Assembly: GCF_041737845.1 (NCBI RefSeq)
Contig: NZ_JBGSQX010000115.1
Coordinates: 1 to 64,000, forward strand
From: Desulfococcus sp041737845
GTDB lineage: Bacteria; Desulfobacterota; Desulfobacteria; Desulfobacterales; Desulfococcaceae
Direction of reading: 5' to 3'
Length of the DNA: 64,000 nucleotides
The translations under genes were made by a program, and so were the position numbers. Below the pieces are notes generated by a model. The model saw only the letters and a list, made by a program, of their open reading frames with translations. It did no database searches and was not told where the DNA came from. Positions 15,687 to 25,010 of the stretch are shown here, piece by piece (the stretch's first letter is position 1; each line of letters opens with the position of its first letter).

Positions 15687-17786
15687 ATGAATCTGGAGAC
15701 CCACTCTCAGCTCGCCAATTTCATCTGGAGCATCTGCAACCTGCTGCGCGGCCCATATAAACGCAACGAGTACCGCAAGGTGATACTGCCGCTGACGGTG
15801 TTGCGGCGCTTCGACTGTCTGCTGGCTCCCACCAAGGAACGGGTGCTCAAGGAGCATGCGCAGATCAAGGCCAAGCCGGAAAGCGTGGTGCGCAGCCTGC
15901 TGGAGAAAATCACCGGCCGGCAGTTTTATAATCTGTCCAAACTCGATCTGCCCAAGCTGCTCGACGACCCCAACCAGCTCGCCCCGAACCTGAACAGCTA
16001 CATCAACGGATTCTCCAAGAACGTTCGGGAGATCATGGAGCGGTTTTCCTTTGACCAACAGATTGCCCGCATGGCGGAGAAAAACCTGCTCTATGAAGTG
16101 ATCAAGGCCTTTGCGCGGATCGACCTCTCCCTGGAACGAGTGGACAGCATGCAGATGGGCTATGTGTTCGAGGAGCTGATCCGGATCGGGGCGGAACAAT
16201 CCAACGAGGAGGCCGGGGAGCACTTCACGCCCCGGGAGGTCATCAAGCTGATGGTCAACCTGTTGCTGTCGCCGGAAAAGGATCTGGGCCGCAGCCACGT
16301 GGTCAAGACAATCTACGATCCGGCTTGCGGCACCGGCGGCATGCTCTCGGTGTCTGAAAACTATATCCTGGCATTAAACAAACAGGCCAAACCCCTGCTG
16401 TTCGGCCAGGACTGGAACGACGAGGCCTGGGCCGTGTGCAAGTCCGACATGCTTATCAAAGGCGAGGATGCGGACAACATCCGGCTCGGCGACACATTTA
16501 CCAGCGACGGATTCGACCGGGACGCCCAGGGCCGGAAGATCACCTTCGACTACATGCTGGCCAATCCGCCCTTTGGCGTGGAGTGGAAACAGCAGGCCCG
16601 CTACCTCCAGCAGGAGCATGAAACCCTTGGCTATGAGGGCCGCTTCGGCGCCGGGCTGCCGCGCATCAACGACGGCTCCCTGCTTTTTCTCCAGCACATG
16701 CTCTCCAAGATGCGGGCACCGCATGATGGCGGCAGCCGCATCGCCATCGTGTTCAATGGTTCACCGCTTTTTACGGGCGATGCCGGCAGCGGAGAGAGCA
16801 ACATCCGCCAGTGGATCATCGAAAACGACTGGCTGGAGGCCGTGGTGGCCCTGCCGGACCAGCTTTTTTACAACACCGGCATCTTCACCTACATCTGGGT
16901 GCTCACCAACCGCAAGGAGCCGGAGCGCAAGGGCAAGGTTCAGCTCATCGACGCCCGCCAGTTCTATGTAAAAATGCGCAAGAGCCTGGGCAACAAGCGC
17001 AACAAGATCGGCGACGCCGACGAAGGCGAGCCGGACCAGATCGGCGATGTCACCCACGTCTTCGGCAATTTTCAGGACGGCGAAACCCGCACCCTGGCGA
17101 TCAACGGTGGAGAAAAGACTTTGGTGGTCGGCAAGATTTTCGACAACGCCGACTTCGGCTTTCACAAGATCACGGTGGAACGCCCCCTGCGGCTCAACTT
17201 TCAGGCCAGTGCCGAGCGCATCGCGCGGCTGGAAAATGAAACGGCCTTCCGGAATCTGGCCGACAGCAAGAAGAAAAACGAAGCCATGCGCCTGCGGGAA
17301 ATCGAAGCCGGCCAACAACGGCAGGAAGAGATCCGCGCCATGCTGCGGGCCTTTGCCCAAGCCCACGGCGAAACAGTGTACAAGGACCGCAAGCAATTTC
17401 TCCTCGATCTCCGGGAGATCGACCGCAAGTGGGGCGTGCGCCTCTCCGCCGCCGAACTCAAGGCCGTGCTCAGCGCTCTGGGCGAGCGGGACGAAACCGC
17501 CGAAATCTGCCGGGACAAGCACGGCAATCCTGAACCCGACCCGGAACTGCGCGACACGGAAAACGTGCCCCTCAAGGAGAGCATCGAGGAATATTTCAAG
17601 CGCGAGGTCCTGCCCCATGTGCCCGATGCCTGGATCGATGAAGCCAAAACCAAGGTCGGCTACGAGATCCCCTTGAACCGTCACTTTTACCGCTACGAGC
17701 CGCCCCGGCCCCTGGAGGAGATCGAAGCGGATATCAAGACCCTGGAAGGCGAGATTTTAGCCCTGCTCAAAGAGGTGACGGCGTGA
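15687..17786 (+). CDS. hsdM: Type I restriction-modification DNA methyltransferase subunit HsdM
   Basis: 699 aa from the ATG at 15687 (AAGGA seven bases upstream); an ATG at 15660 would add nine residues. An N-terminal helical domain (FIWSICNLLRGPYKRNEYRK) precedes the N6-adenine methylase core with SAM-binding motif I DPACGTGGML (about residue 211) and catalytic motif IV NPPF (about 293). The C-terminal ~200 residues are helical and charged, probably contacting HsdS. It methylates adenine in the recognition sequence set by HsdS, protecting self DNA and forming the M2S core of the restriction complex. It is longer than E. coli HsdM (about 529 aa), as in many IC/other-class enzymes. It overlaps hsdS by four bases. 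Confidence 0.95.
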   Translation: MNLETHSQLANFIWSICNLLRGPYKRNEYRKVILPLTVLRRFDCLLAPTKERVLKEHAQIKAKPESVVRSLLEKITGRQFYNLSKLDLPKLLDDPNQLAPNLNSYINGFSKNVREIMERFSFDQQIARMAEKNLLYEVIKAFARIDLSLERVDSMQMGYVFEELIRIGAEQSNEEAGEHFTPREVIKLMVNLLLSPEKDLGRSHVVKTIYDPACGTGGMLSVSENYILALNKQAKPLLFGQDWNDEAWAVCKSDMLIKGEDADNIRLGDTFTSDGFDRDAQGRKITFDYMLANPPFGVEWKQQARYLQQEHETLGYEGRFGAGLPRINDGSLLFLQHMLSKMRAPHDGGSRIAIVFNGSPLFTGDAGSGESNIRQWIIENDWLEAVVALPDQLFYNTGIFTYIWVLTNRKEPERKGKVQLIDARQFYVKMRKSLGNKRNKIGDADEGEPDQIGDVTHVFGNFQDGETRTLAINGGEKTLVVGKIFDNADFGFHKITVERPLRLNFQASAERIARLENETAFRNLADSKKKNEAMRLREIEAGQQRQEEIRAMLRAFAQAHGETVYKDRKQFLLDLREIDRKWGVRLSAAELKAVLSALGERDETAEICRDKHGNPEPDPELRDTENVPLKESIEEYFKREVLPHVPDAWIDEAKTKVGYEIPLNRHFYRYEPPRPLEEIEADIKTLEGEILALLKEVTA

Positions 17787-19126
17787 AGTACAAGGCGTAT
17801 TCGAAATATAAGGACAGCGGGGTGGAATGGTTGGGAGAGGTTCCGGAGCATTGGGAAGAATCAAAATTGAAATATTTGTTTAAGTTTGTGAGCGGAGGAA
17901 CACCACCAACAGAAGACGAACGATATTGGAATGGAGAACTCCCTTGGGTTTCTCCTAAGGACATGAAAAGTTTTCGGATTATTGACACAGAAGATCATGT
18001 TACTCGTGCGGCTGTTTCCCAAACATCAACAACCTTAGTCAACTCGAACACAGTTCTGATAGTTACCCGATCAGGCATCCTACGCCATTCTTTACCTGTG
18101 GCAATTGCCACCAAAGAAATGACAATTAATCAGGACATTAAAGGGTTAATTTCATTTAAACAAAATATCGATCCAGAATATATGGCGCGATTTATTGAAG
18201 GCCACCAAGCACAACTATTGTCAGTGTGGCGTAAAGAGGGAACTACTGTCGAAAGTTTGGAAACGGATATCATTAAAGATTTTACAATGGTTTTGCCTCC
18301 AGCAATTGAACAAACCACCATTACTGACTTTCTTGACCGAGAAATAAATAAGGTTGACACTCTTTTGGTGCAAAAGCGGGCGCTGATTGAAAAGCTGAAG
18401 GAAAAGCGCACGGCCCTCATCTCGCGCACCGTCACCCGCGGCCTGCCGCCCGAAGTGGCCCGGGCTGCCGGCCTTGACCCACATCCTGAACTCAAACCCT
18501 CGGGGGTTGAATGGCTTGGGGATGTACCGGAGCATTGGGAAATAAAAAAAGGCAGACATCTTGGGATATTGTTAGGAAGCGTTTCCCCGTCAGAGGGAAA
18601 TTACACTGACAATGAGAAGGGTATACCGTTTGCTAAAGTTGACGATCTTAATCACATTGATTCGTCACTTTTATTGCTGAATACAAAGAATAGGGTAGAA
18701 GGGTTTCCGGTAACCAACAGGAAACTTATTTTGTTTCCTAAGCGAGGAGCAGCAATTTTTACAAATAAAGTAGCCACTGCAGAAGGTAAATTCTTATTCG
18801 ACTCAAACATCATGGGATGGGAAATTTATCATTCGAACGAAACAAAGTACGTTGCTTATTGCTTGATAGCAAGACGATTGGATGACTTGGCTGATGTATC
18901 CACTGTGCCGCAAATCAATAACAAACATATTTATCCAGCATTATTTCCGAAGCCGCCTATAAATGAGCAATGCTTGATTGTTGATTACCTTGAAGACGTG
19001 AACAACAAAATTGACCAACTGATCACCAAGGTTGAGACCGCCATCAACCGCCTTCAAGAATATCGCACCGCCTTGATCACCGCAACGGTTACGGGTAAAA
19101 TAGACGTAAGAGAGACTCAGGCATGA
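17783..19126 (+). CDS. hsdS: Type I restriction specificity subunit HsdS
   Basis: 447 aa, GTG start overlapping the hsdM stop (GTGA). There are two target-recognition domains, each opened by a near-identical entry motif: SGVEWLGEVPEHWE (residues ~11-24) and SGVEWLGDVPEHWE (~240-253). Each is closed by a conserved helical spacer (EKLKEKRTALISRTVTRG in the middle, NRLQEYRTALITATVTGK at the end). The two TRD cores are visibly lower in GC than the spacers and the neighbours, as expected for exchanged domains. It dictates the bipartite DNA target of the R-M complex; the sequence recognised cannot be predicted here. It overlaps the FRG gene by four bases. Confidence 0.95.
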   Translation: MKYKAYSKYKDSGVEWLGEVPEHWEESKLKYLFKFVSGGTPPTEDERYWNGELPWVSPKDMKSFRIIDTEDHVTRAAVSQTSTTLVNSNTVLIVTRSGILRHSLPVAIATKEMTINQDIKGLISFKQNIDPEYMARFIEGHQAQLLSVWRKEGTTVESLETDIIKDFTMVLPPAIEQTTITDFLDREINKVDTLLVQKRALIEKLKEKRTALISRTVTRGLPPEVARAAGLDPHPELKPSGVEWLGDVPEHWEIKKGRHLGILLGSVSPSEGNYTDNEKGIPFAKVDDLNHIDSSLLLLNTKNRVEGFPVTNRKLILFPKRGAAIFTNKVATAEGKFLFDSNIMGWEIYHSNETKYVAYCLIARRLDDLADVSTVPQINNKHIYPALFPKPPINEQCLIVDYLEDVNNKIDQLITKVETAINRLQEYRTALITATVTGKIDVRETQA

Positions 19127-20037
19127 CCACCCCTTTTGAAATTGAAAGCTTCGAGGAATACCTCAAAACAGTGCGGGATGAATTGCCCGAGGGTCGGAAA
19201 TACTTCCGGGGGCAGAGCAAAACAGCAGCGACGGGCTACACCCTGAGGCCGTCCATTGGACGCTATGGACATCTGAGGGATCTTTCTTTTTATAAGCGCG
19301 ACCAGCTTGAGCGGGAAGTGCTGGAGGTATTCAGCAACCATCTGGTCACCTATGTGCAGCACCTTCCCCGCACCGAATGGGAGGCATTGGCCATCGCCCA
19401 GCACCACGGCCTGCCCACGCGATTCATGGACTGGACCACCAACCCTCTGGTGGCGCTCTATTTTGCCGTGCGGGAAACGAAATTCGATGATAGCGGCAAA
19501 CCCCTCAACAGCGCCGTTTACGTGCTGATCAGCGATCCCCCGCACTATGCGGACTTCAAGCGCAACCAGCAGCCGGCGATCAAGCCCGTGGGCGATACTC
19601 TGACGGAAGCACCCAAAGATGACGCGGGCTATGCGGACTTTGGCATTGATGGCAATGATGTCGAAGAATCCGGTGAACCCGGCGATGAGGAAGCTGGAAC
19701 CAGCGGGACCGATGAAGGTCTTGACGAGAAGGAAACAGCTAAAACGCCACCTCCCATCCCTGCGCCTTTCGAGATCAAAGAGAATGTCATCTACGACCCG
19801 CCGCATGTTTCCCCGCGCATCCGGGCCCAGGACGGCGTGCTGCTTGCCTGCCATCAGCCATTGCAGGACCTGGAAGAGAAGGATTGTCTTGAAATCATCA
19901 TCACGCATGAGGCCCATGACGATATCCGGCGGCGCCTGGATCAATACGGCGTCTTTGATCGGCAATTGTTCCCGGATCTTGACGGCATCGCCAAATGGCT
20001 GAAGTACCGGGTGTTCGAGATCAAGGGCACCATATAG
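19123..20037 (+). CDS. FRG-domain protein in R-M locus
   Basis: 304 aa, start overlapping hsdS (ATGA). The N-terminal ~120 residues match the FRG domain: KYFRGQSK near residue 27, and further on EALAIAQHHGLPTRFMDWTTNPLVA, the hallmark HHGxPTRxxDWT core (written here in parts). A low-complexity acidic linker (about residues 165-210, DVEESGEPGDEEAG) separates it from a C-terminal segment with SPRIRAQDGVLLACHQP. FRG proteins are common beside type I R-M and other defence genes; their biochemical activity is unsettled. Translational coupling to hsdS suggests it is an accessory part of the locus rather than a bystander. Confidence 0.85.
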   Translation: MTTPFEIESFEEYLKTVRDELPEGRKYFRGQSKTAATGYTLRPSIGRYGHLRDLSFYKRDQLEREVLEVFSNHLVTYVQHLPRTEWEALAIAQHHGLPTRFMDWTTNPLVALYFAVRETKFDDSGKPLNSAVYVLISDPPHYADFKRNQQPAIKPVGDTLTEAPKDDAGYADFGIDGNDVEESGEPGDEEAGTSGTDEGLDEKETAKTPPPIPAPFEIKENVIYDPPHVSPRIRAQDGVLLACHQPLQDLEEKDCLEIIITHEAHDDIRRRLDQYGVFDRQLFPDLDGIAKWLKYRVFEIKGTI

Positions 20038-20054
20038 GATAAGGAACGTTTTCC

Positions 20055-20165
20055 ATGGCCGCACAGACATCCGAAAAAGCCTTTGAAACCCACGTGGAGG
20101 AAGGCCTGTTGCTGATCACCGCCGCGGTGACGGGTAAAATCGACGTGCGAGGTGCCGTCAAATGA
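20055..20165 (+). pseudogene. 36-codon hsdR/hsdS fusion scar
   Basis: A tiny frame starting at ATG 20055 whose residues 2-16 (AAQTSEKAFETHVEE) match the start of the HsdR encoded at 21791 (TKTSEKAFETHVEE). Residues ~19-36 (LLITAAVTGKIDVRG...) match the last residues of HsdS (ALITATVTGKIDVRE). It thus looks like an internal deletion joining the 5' tip of an hsdR to the 3' tip of an hsdS, left by an earlier copy of the locus. It ends in ATGA overlapping the next gene, so it may still be translated and couple the downstream gene. The junction is exactly readable; the history is inferred. Confidence 0.8.
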
Positions 20166-21628
20166 CTGCGGACCGGGACGAAAAATATCTGGCCGGATTG
20201 TTGCTGGAGTTGTGCAAGCTGCCCAACGAAACTGAATGGGTGGAATTCAAGGCTAACTATGCCGACCCCCAGGAAATAGGGGAATATATCTCGGCCCTGA
20301 GCAACGCGGCGGCCTTGTGCGGCAAGACCAATGGGTATCTGGTATGGGGGGTGGACGACGGCACCCACGAGGTCATTGGCACGGCCTTCAGGCCCGTATT
20401 GGCCAGGAAAGGTGGTGAGGAGCTGGAAAGCTGGCTGCTTCGGTTGACCAACCCCCGCATCCATTACCGGTTCCATAGTACCGAGTTTGAGGGAAAACCT
20501 GTGGTCATCCTGGAAATTCCCCGGGCGTCCAACAAGCCGGTTCGCTTCAGTGGCCAAGAATTCATCCGCGTCGGCTCCTACAAAAAGAAGCTGAAGGATT
20601 TCCCCGAAAAAGAACGGGCCTTGTGGCGCATCTTCGATGCCGTTCCTTTTGAGGAACTGCCGGCCGCCGAGTGCGTGCCCGACGAAGAGGTCTTGCGCCT
20701 GCTCGACTATCCGGCCTATTTCGATCTGACAAGCCAGAACCTGCCCGCGGACCGCACCGGCATCCTTGGCCGGCTGAGCGATGACGACATGATCCGCGCC
20801 TGCGAGGCCGGCGGCTGGAATATCTCCAATATGGGGGCGATCCTCCTGGCCAAGCGGTTGGATGATTTCAAGGCGCTCGGACGAAAGGCAGTGCGGGTCA
20901 TTGTTTATAAGGATACCGGCAGACTGGAGACCCTTCGCGAGCAGGTCGGCGCCAAGGGCTACGCTTCTGGTTTTGAAGGGTTGATCGGATATATCAACAA
21001 CCTGCTGCCCAGCAATGAGGTTATCGGTCAGGCCCTGAGAAAAGACGTGCCCGTCTATCCGGAACTGGCCGTGCGCGAGCTGGTGGCCAACGCCATTATC
21101 CACCAGGATTTTTTCATTCATGGTACCGGGCCGATGATTGAAATTTTTTCAGACCGCATGGAAATCACGAATCCGGGAATTCCCCTGGTCAAGACCGAGC
21201 GGTTCCTGGACAGCCCGCCCCGGTCGCGGAACGAGGCATTGGCTTCTTTTCTGCGACGGGCTGGAATTTGCGAGGAGCGGGGCAGCGGCGTCGACAAGGT
21301 GGTTTTTCAAACCGAACTGTACCAATTACCGGCGCCTTTGTTCGAAGTGACCGACGAACACACCCGGGCGGTTCTCTTTGCCCCGAAACCTTTCCGGGAT
21401 ATGGAAAAAGACGACCGCGTGAGGGCCTGCTACCTGCATGCCTGCCTGAAATATGTGAACCGGGCATTCATGACCAACGCCACGTTGAGGGAAAGATTCG
21501 GTATTGACCCTAAAAACAGTGCGGTAGCCTCGCGGATTATCAAGGATACGGCTGATCAGGGCTTGATTCGGCTCAGTGATCCAGACTCATCACGAAAGTA
21601 CTCGAAATATATACCATTTTGGGCCTGA
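20162..21628 (+). CDS. AlbA_2/Schlafen-type ATP-binding protein in R-M locus
   Basis: 488 aa, ATGA-coupled to the fusion scar. The N-terminal AlbA_2 (Schlafen-like) domain covers about residues 20-150: TEWVEFKANYADP, then NGYLVWGVDDGTHEVIG and PVRFSGQEFIRVGSYKK. The central-to-C-terminal part has the GHKL-like ATP-binding pattern typical of COG2865 proteins: AVRELVANAIIHQDF (about residue 307) and CEERGSGVDKV (about 370). A winged-helix-like tail follows. Such proteins are often called RecG-like or transcriptional regulators and recur inside type I R-M loci between hsdS and hsdR. Function is unproven; nucleic-acid-triggered defence or regulation are the main options. Confidence 0.85.
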   Translation: MTADRDEKYLAGLLLELCKLPNETEWVEFKANYADPQEIGEYISALSNAAALCGKTNGYLVWGVDDGTHEVIGTAFRPVLARKGGEELESWLLRLTNPRIHYRFHSTEFEGKPVVILEIPRASNKPVRFSGQEFIRVGSYKKKLKDFPEKERALWRIFDAVPFEELPAAECVPDEEVLRLLDYPAYFDLTSQNLPADRTGILGRLSDDDMIRACEAGGWNISNMGAILLAKRLDDFKALGRKAVRVIVYKDTGRLETLREQVGAKGYASGFEGLIGYINNLLPSNEVIGQALRKDVPVYPELAVRELVANAIIHQDFFIHGTGPMIEIFSDRMEITNPGIPLVKTERFLDSPPRSRNEALASFLRRAGICEERGSGVDKVVFQTELYQLPAPLFEVTDEHTRAVLFAPKPFRDMEKDDRVRACYLHACLKYVNRAFMTNATLRERFGIDPKNSAVASRIIKDTADQGLIRLSDPDSSRKYSKYIPFWA

Positions 21629-21643
21629 TCCGTAGATTGCGGT

Positions 21644-21774
21644 TTATTTGACGGTTATTTGATCAAGCGGTGGGACTCCATTGAGATAAAGGGCGGCGGA
21701 TAGTTATAAATATCTGAAAATACAATTTTTATTTATTTTATAAACCCGCCGGGCTTATTTGACGGTTATTTGAT
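21644..21774. repeat. Two 20-bp direct repeats before hsdR
   Basis: TTATTTGACGGTTATTTGAT occurs at 21644-21663 and again, identical, at 21755-21774, 111 bp apart, in the gap between the AlbA_2 gene and hsdR. Each copy itself contains TTATTTGA twice, separated by CGG. They could be regulator sites controlling hsdR separately from the methylase genes, or the footprint of an old insertion or duplication. The 91 bp between them is AT-rich with no gene. Confidence 0.7.
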
Positions 21775-21790
21775 TGCATCGGGTGGACCC

Positions 21791-24700
21791 ATGACAAAGA
21801 CCTCTGAAAAAGCTTTTGAAACCCATGTCGAGGAGGTCCTGCTGCAACAAGGCGGCTGGCATCCCGGCACCAACTCCGAATGGGATGTGGAGCGGGCCCT
21901 TTTCCCGGCTCGGATTTTTGCCTTCCTGCAAGAGACGCAAGCCGCTCTTTGGGACCAGATGCGGGTACTGCACGGCAACGGACTGGAAGGCCTGCTGCTC
22001 AACACGCTGGTCAAGGAGCTGAACACCAAGGGCACGCTTCATGTGTTGCGCCACGGGTTCAAGTTCTACGGCAAGATGTTCCGCATGGCCTATTTCAAGC
22101 CGGCTCACGGTCTGAATGAAGAAGTGCTGGCCCTGTATGCCAAAAACCGGCTGTTTGTGAACCGGCAGGCCCTTTGCCATCCCGGCAGCCATGAGACCGT
22201 AGACATGCTGCTTTCCTTAAACGGCCTGCCCGTGGCCACCTGCGAGCTGAAGAACCCTGGTACCGGGCAAAGCTGGCAAAAGGCGGTCAAGCAATACAGG
22301 GAGGACCGGGACCCGCGCGCGCCGCTGTTCGGCTTCAAGATACGGGCCTTGGTGCATTTTGCCGTGGACCCGGATGAGGTCCACATGACCACGCGGCTGC
22401 AGAAAGAGGCCACGCACTTTTTACCGTTTAATCGCGGTAGCCATCCGGGCCAGGTGCAGTGCGGAGCGGGCAACCCCCAGCACCCATCCGGTTACCGCAC
22501 GGGTTATTTCTGGGAAGAGGTGCTCCAGCGGGACAGCTTCCTGGATGTTCTCGGCCATTTCATGTTCATCGAAACCAGGGACGAAAAGATCGACGACGGC
22601 CGGGGCGGCATGCGGCGCATCACCCGGGAAAAGCTGGTTTTCCCCCGCTATCATCAGCTCGACGCCGTGCGCCGGATCGTGGCGGCCACCCGGCAGGAAG
22701 GACCGGGCAATAATTACCTGATCCAGCACTCGGCCGGCAGCGGCAAGACCAACAGCATTTCCTGGCTTTCCCACCGGCTGGCCAGCCTGCATGACACCAG
22801 CGACCGAAAGGTCTTTGACTGTGTGATCGTCATCACCGACCGGCGGGTCTTGGACCGGCAACTTCAGGATGCCATCTACCAGATCGAACATGCTCAGGGG
22901 GTGGTCAAGCCCATCGACCAGGATTCCAGGCAACTGGCCGATGCCCTGATCGACGGCACCCAGATCGTCATCACCACCTTGCAAAAATTCCCCTTTGTGC
23001 TGCGGGGGCTGATCACGGCGGCCGGAGCGGAAAGCGCGGAAAAAGCGACGGCAGAGGAAAAGGAGCAGGCCCGGCAGTGGGAAGCAGCCATTTCTGCCCG
23101 TAAATATGCCGTGATCGTGGACGAGGCCCACTCCAGCCAGACCGGCGAGACGGCCAGGGAACTCAAAGCCATTCTGGGAGCGGCCCCTGGCGAAACCGAG
23201 GAGGGCGAGGCGGACTGGGAAGACCGGCTGAATCAGGTGATGCTCTCCCGGGGAAGACAACCCAACCTGAGTTTTTTCGCCTTCACGGCCACGCCCAAGG
23301 GGAAAACCATCGAGCTGTTTGGGCGGACCGGGCCGGAGGGAAAACCGGAACCCTTTCACATTTACAGCATGCGCCAGGCCATCGAGGAGCGGTTTGTCCT
23401 CGATGTGTTGACCCACTACACCACCTACGGCGTTTATTATCGGCTGCTCAAGGCGGCCGAGGATGATCCGGCGCTGCCGAAGAAAAAGACCTCCCGGGCC
23501 CTGGCCAAGTTTATGAGCCTGCATCCCCACAATATCGAGCAGAAAACCGAGGTGATGGTGGAGCATTTCCGCCGCAGCGTCAAACAGCGCATCGGCGGCA
23601 GAGCCAAGGCTATGGTGGTGACGTCCTCGCGCCTGCATTCGGTGCGCTATATGAAAGCATTCGAGCGCTATATCGCCGATAACGGGTATCAGGATGTCCG
23701 CCCCCTGGTGGCCTTCAGCGGGACGGTCAGAGATCCGGAAAACGGCGGCGAGTACACCGAGCCGGGGATGAACGTCGACGTGGTCAGCGGAAAGCCAATC
23801 AGCGAGGCCCAGTTGCCCGAGCGCTTCAACTCTCCCGACTACCAGATCCTGCTGGTGGCCAACAAATACCAGACCGGTTTCGACCAGCCCCTGCTGCACA
23901 CGATGTATGTGGACAAGCGCCTGGACGGGGTGCAGGCCGTCCAGACGCTTTCACGGCTCAACCGCATGATTCCGGGAAAAGACGCCCCTTTTGTGCTGGA
24001 TTTCGTCAACAATGCCGAAGACATCTTCCGGGCCTTCAAACCCTATTACGATAAAACCGGGCTGGCCGAGGTGTCCGACCCGTCCAAGCTCGAAACGCTC
24101 AAGCATGAGCTGAATCAGATGCAAATCTACTATTGGAGCGAGGTCGAGGCCTTCTCTCAGGTGTTCTACAAGCCGATGGAGCGTCAAAACGCCGCGGATC
24201 ACGCGCATATGCAACGGCATCTTCAACCGGCCGTGGACCGCTTCAAGGCCATCAAGGAAGATGAAAAGCGGCAGGAGTTTCGCGAAAAACTAAGCGGGTA
24301 TATTCGGCTGTATGCCTTTTTATCCCAGATCATCCCCTATGCCGATCCGGAACTGGAAATGATGTACAGTTATGGAAGGTTTCTCCTGCCGCATCTACCC
24401 GTCGACCGCGATCCGCTTCCCATCAAGCTGACCGACAATGTGGCGATGCAGTACTACCGCATGGAACGTATTTATTCAGGGGCTATCGAAGTCAAGGAAG
24501 GAGAAGCCCAGTATGTGAAAAGCCCCACGGATGTCGGCTCAGGCAAGGCCAAGGATGATAAGGCGCCTTTTTCGGAGATTATTCAGGTTCTCAATGAGCG
24601 CTTCGGAACCAGCTTTAGTGAGGAAGACCGCTTGTTTTTCCAACAAATCAAGGAAAAGGCCTGCAAAAACGACCAGGTCATCCAGACGGCCATGGCCAAC

Positions 24701-24892
24701 CCGCTGGACAAGTTTGTGCTGGGAATCCGCAAGTTGATCGAGGATCTGATGATAGATCGCATGGCCGAAAATGACAAGATCGTCACGCGTTACATGGCGG
24801 ATCAGGAGTTTCAGGGGGCAGCCTTTCCCATTTTAGCCAGGGAGATTTTCGAGGCCATCCGATCTAAGGATGAGCGAGATTTGCGTGGTTAA
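21791..24892 (+). CDS. hsdR: Type I restriction endonuclease/translocase subunit HsdR
   Basis: 1033 aa from the ATG at 21791; a TTG seven codons earlier is less likely. The N-terminal PD-(D/E)xK nuclease domain includes VATCELKNPGTGQSW (ExK at about residue 152). Superfamily 2 helicase motifs follow: Walker A SAGSGKTN (about 313), motif II VDEAHSS, a DEAH box (about 442), motif III FFAFTATPKG, and motif VI-like QTLSRLNRMIPGK near residue 718. The C-terminal ~250 residues are the helical region that binds the methylase core. HsdR pumps unmodified DNA and cuts far from the site. It is separated from the rest of the locus by 162 bp with repeats, which would allow independent expression. Confidence 0.96.
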   Translation: MTKTSEKAFETHVEEVLLQQGGWHPGTNSEWDVERALFPARIFAFLQETQAALWDQMRVLHGNGLEGLLLNTLVKELNTKGTLHVLRHGFKFYGKMFRMAYFKPAHGLNEEVLALYAKNRLFVNRQALCHPGSHETVDMLLSLNGLPVATCELKNPGTGQSWQKAVKQYREDRDPRAPLFGFKIRALVHFAVDPDEVHMTTRLQKEATHFLPFNRGSHPGQVQCGAGNPQHPSGYRTGYFWEEVLQRDSFLDVLGHFMFIETRDEKIDDGRGGMRRITREKLVFPRYHQLDAVRRIVAATRQEGPGNNYLIQHSAGSGKTNSISWLSHRLASLHDTSDRKVFDCVIVITDRRVLDRQLQDAIYQIEHAQGVVKPIDQDSRQLADALIDGTQIVITTLQKFPFVLRGLITAAGAESAEKATAEEKEQARQWEAAISARKYAVIVDEAHSSQTGETARELKAILGAAPGETEEGEADWEDRLNQVMLSRGRQPNLSFFAFTATPKGKTIELFGRTGPEGKPEPFHIYSMRQAIEERFVLDVLTHYTTYGVYYRLLKAAEDDPALPKKKTSRALAKFMSLHPHNIEQKTEVMVEHFRRSVKQRIGGRAKAMVVTSSRLHSVRYMKAFERYIADNGYQDVRPLVAFSGTVRDPENGGEYTEPGMNVDVVSGKPISEAQLPERFNSPDYQILLVANKYQTGFDQPLLHTMYVDKRLDGVQAVQTLSRLNRMIPGKDAPFVLDFVNNAEDIFRAFKPYYDKTGLAEVSDPSKLETLKHELNQMQIYYWSEVEAFSQVFYKPMERQNAADHAHMQRHLQPAVDRFKAIKEDEKRQEFREKLSGYIRLYAFLSQIIPYADPELEMMYSYGRFLLPHLPVDRDPLPIKLTDNVAMQYYRMERIYSGAIEVKEGEAQYVKSPTDVGSGKAKDDKAPFSEIIQVLNERFGTSFSEEDRLFFQQIKEKACKNDQVIQTAMANPLDKFVLGIRKLIEDLMIDRMAENDKIVTRYMADQEFQGAAFPILAREIFEAIRSKDERDLRG

Positions 24893-24943
24893 CCATTTGA
24901 ATTAAGATTAAAATGTTATCTTGGGTTGTTTATATCGAAGCGC

Positions 24944-24985
24944 AAAACTTTTCATTTGGCCGATATAAAACCTTTCATTTGGCCG
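24944..24985. repeat. Tandem 19-bp repeats upstream of the DUF4143 ATPase
   Basis: AAAACTTTTCATTTGGCCG (24944-24962) and AAAACCTTTCATTTGGCCG (24967-24985), one mismatch, 23-bp period, about two helical turns. They sit 25 bp before the ATG at 25011, the position of an operator or activator site. Confidence 0.65.
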
Positions 24986-25010
24986 GACGCTTGGTTTTCA
25001 AACAGACGCC

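Larger units (their letters stand above)
15029..15754 (+). repeat. Long direct repeat, left copy (island boundary)
   Basis: About 726 bp that reappear at 28381-29115 in the same orientation with scattered substitutions and short indels. The repeated unit covers two hairpins after the tRNA, a ~300-bp non-coding leader (shared stretches such as TTTGTCGTTTCCGCCCTGCC), the 71-codon HTH gene and the first ~20 codons of hsdM. The homology ends where the right copy runs into unrelated sequence. Together the copies bracket 12.6 kb of defence genes and could recombine to delete or circularise it. Confidence 0.88.
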
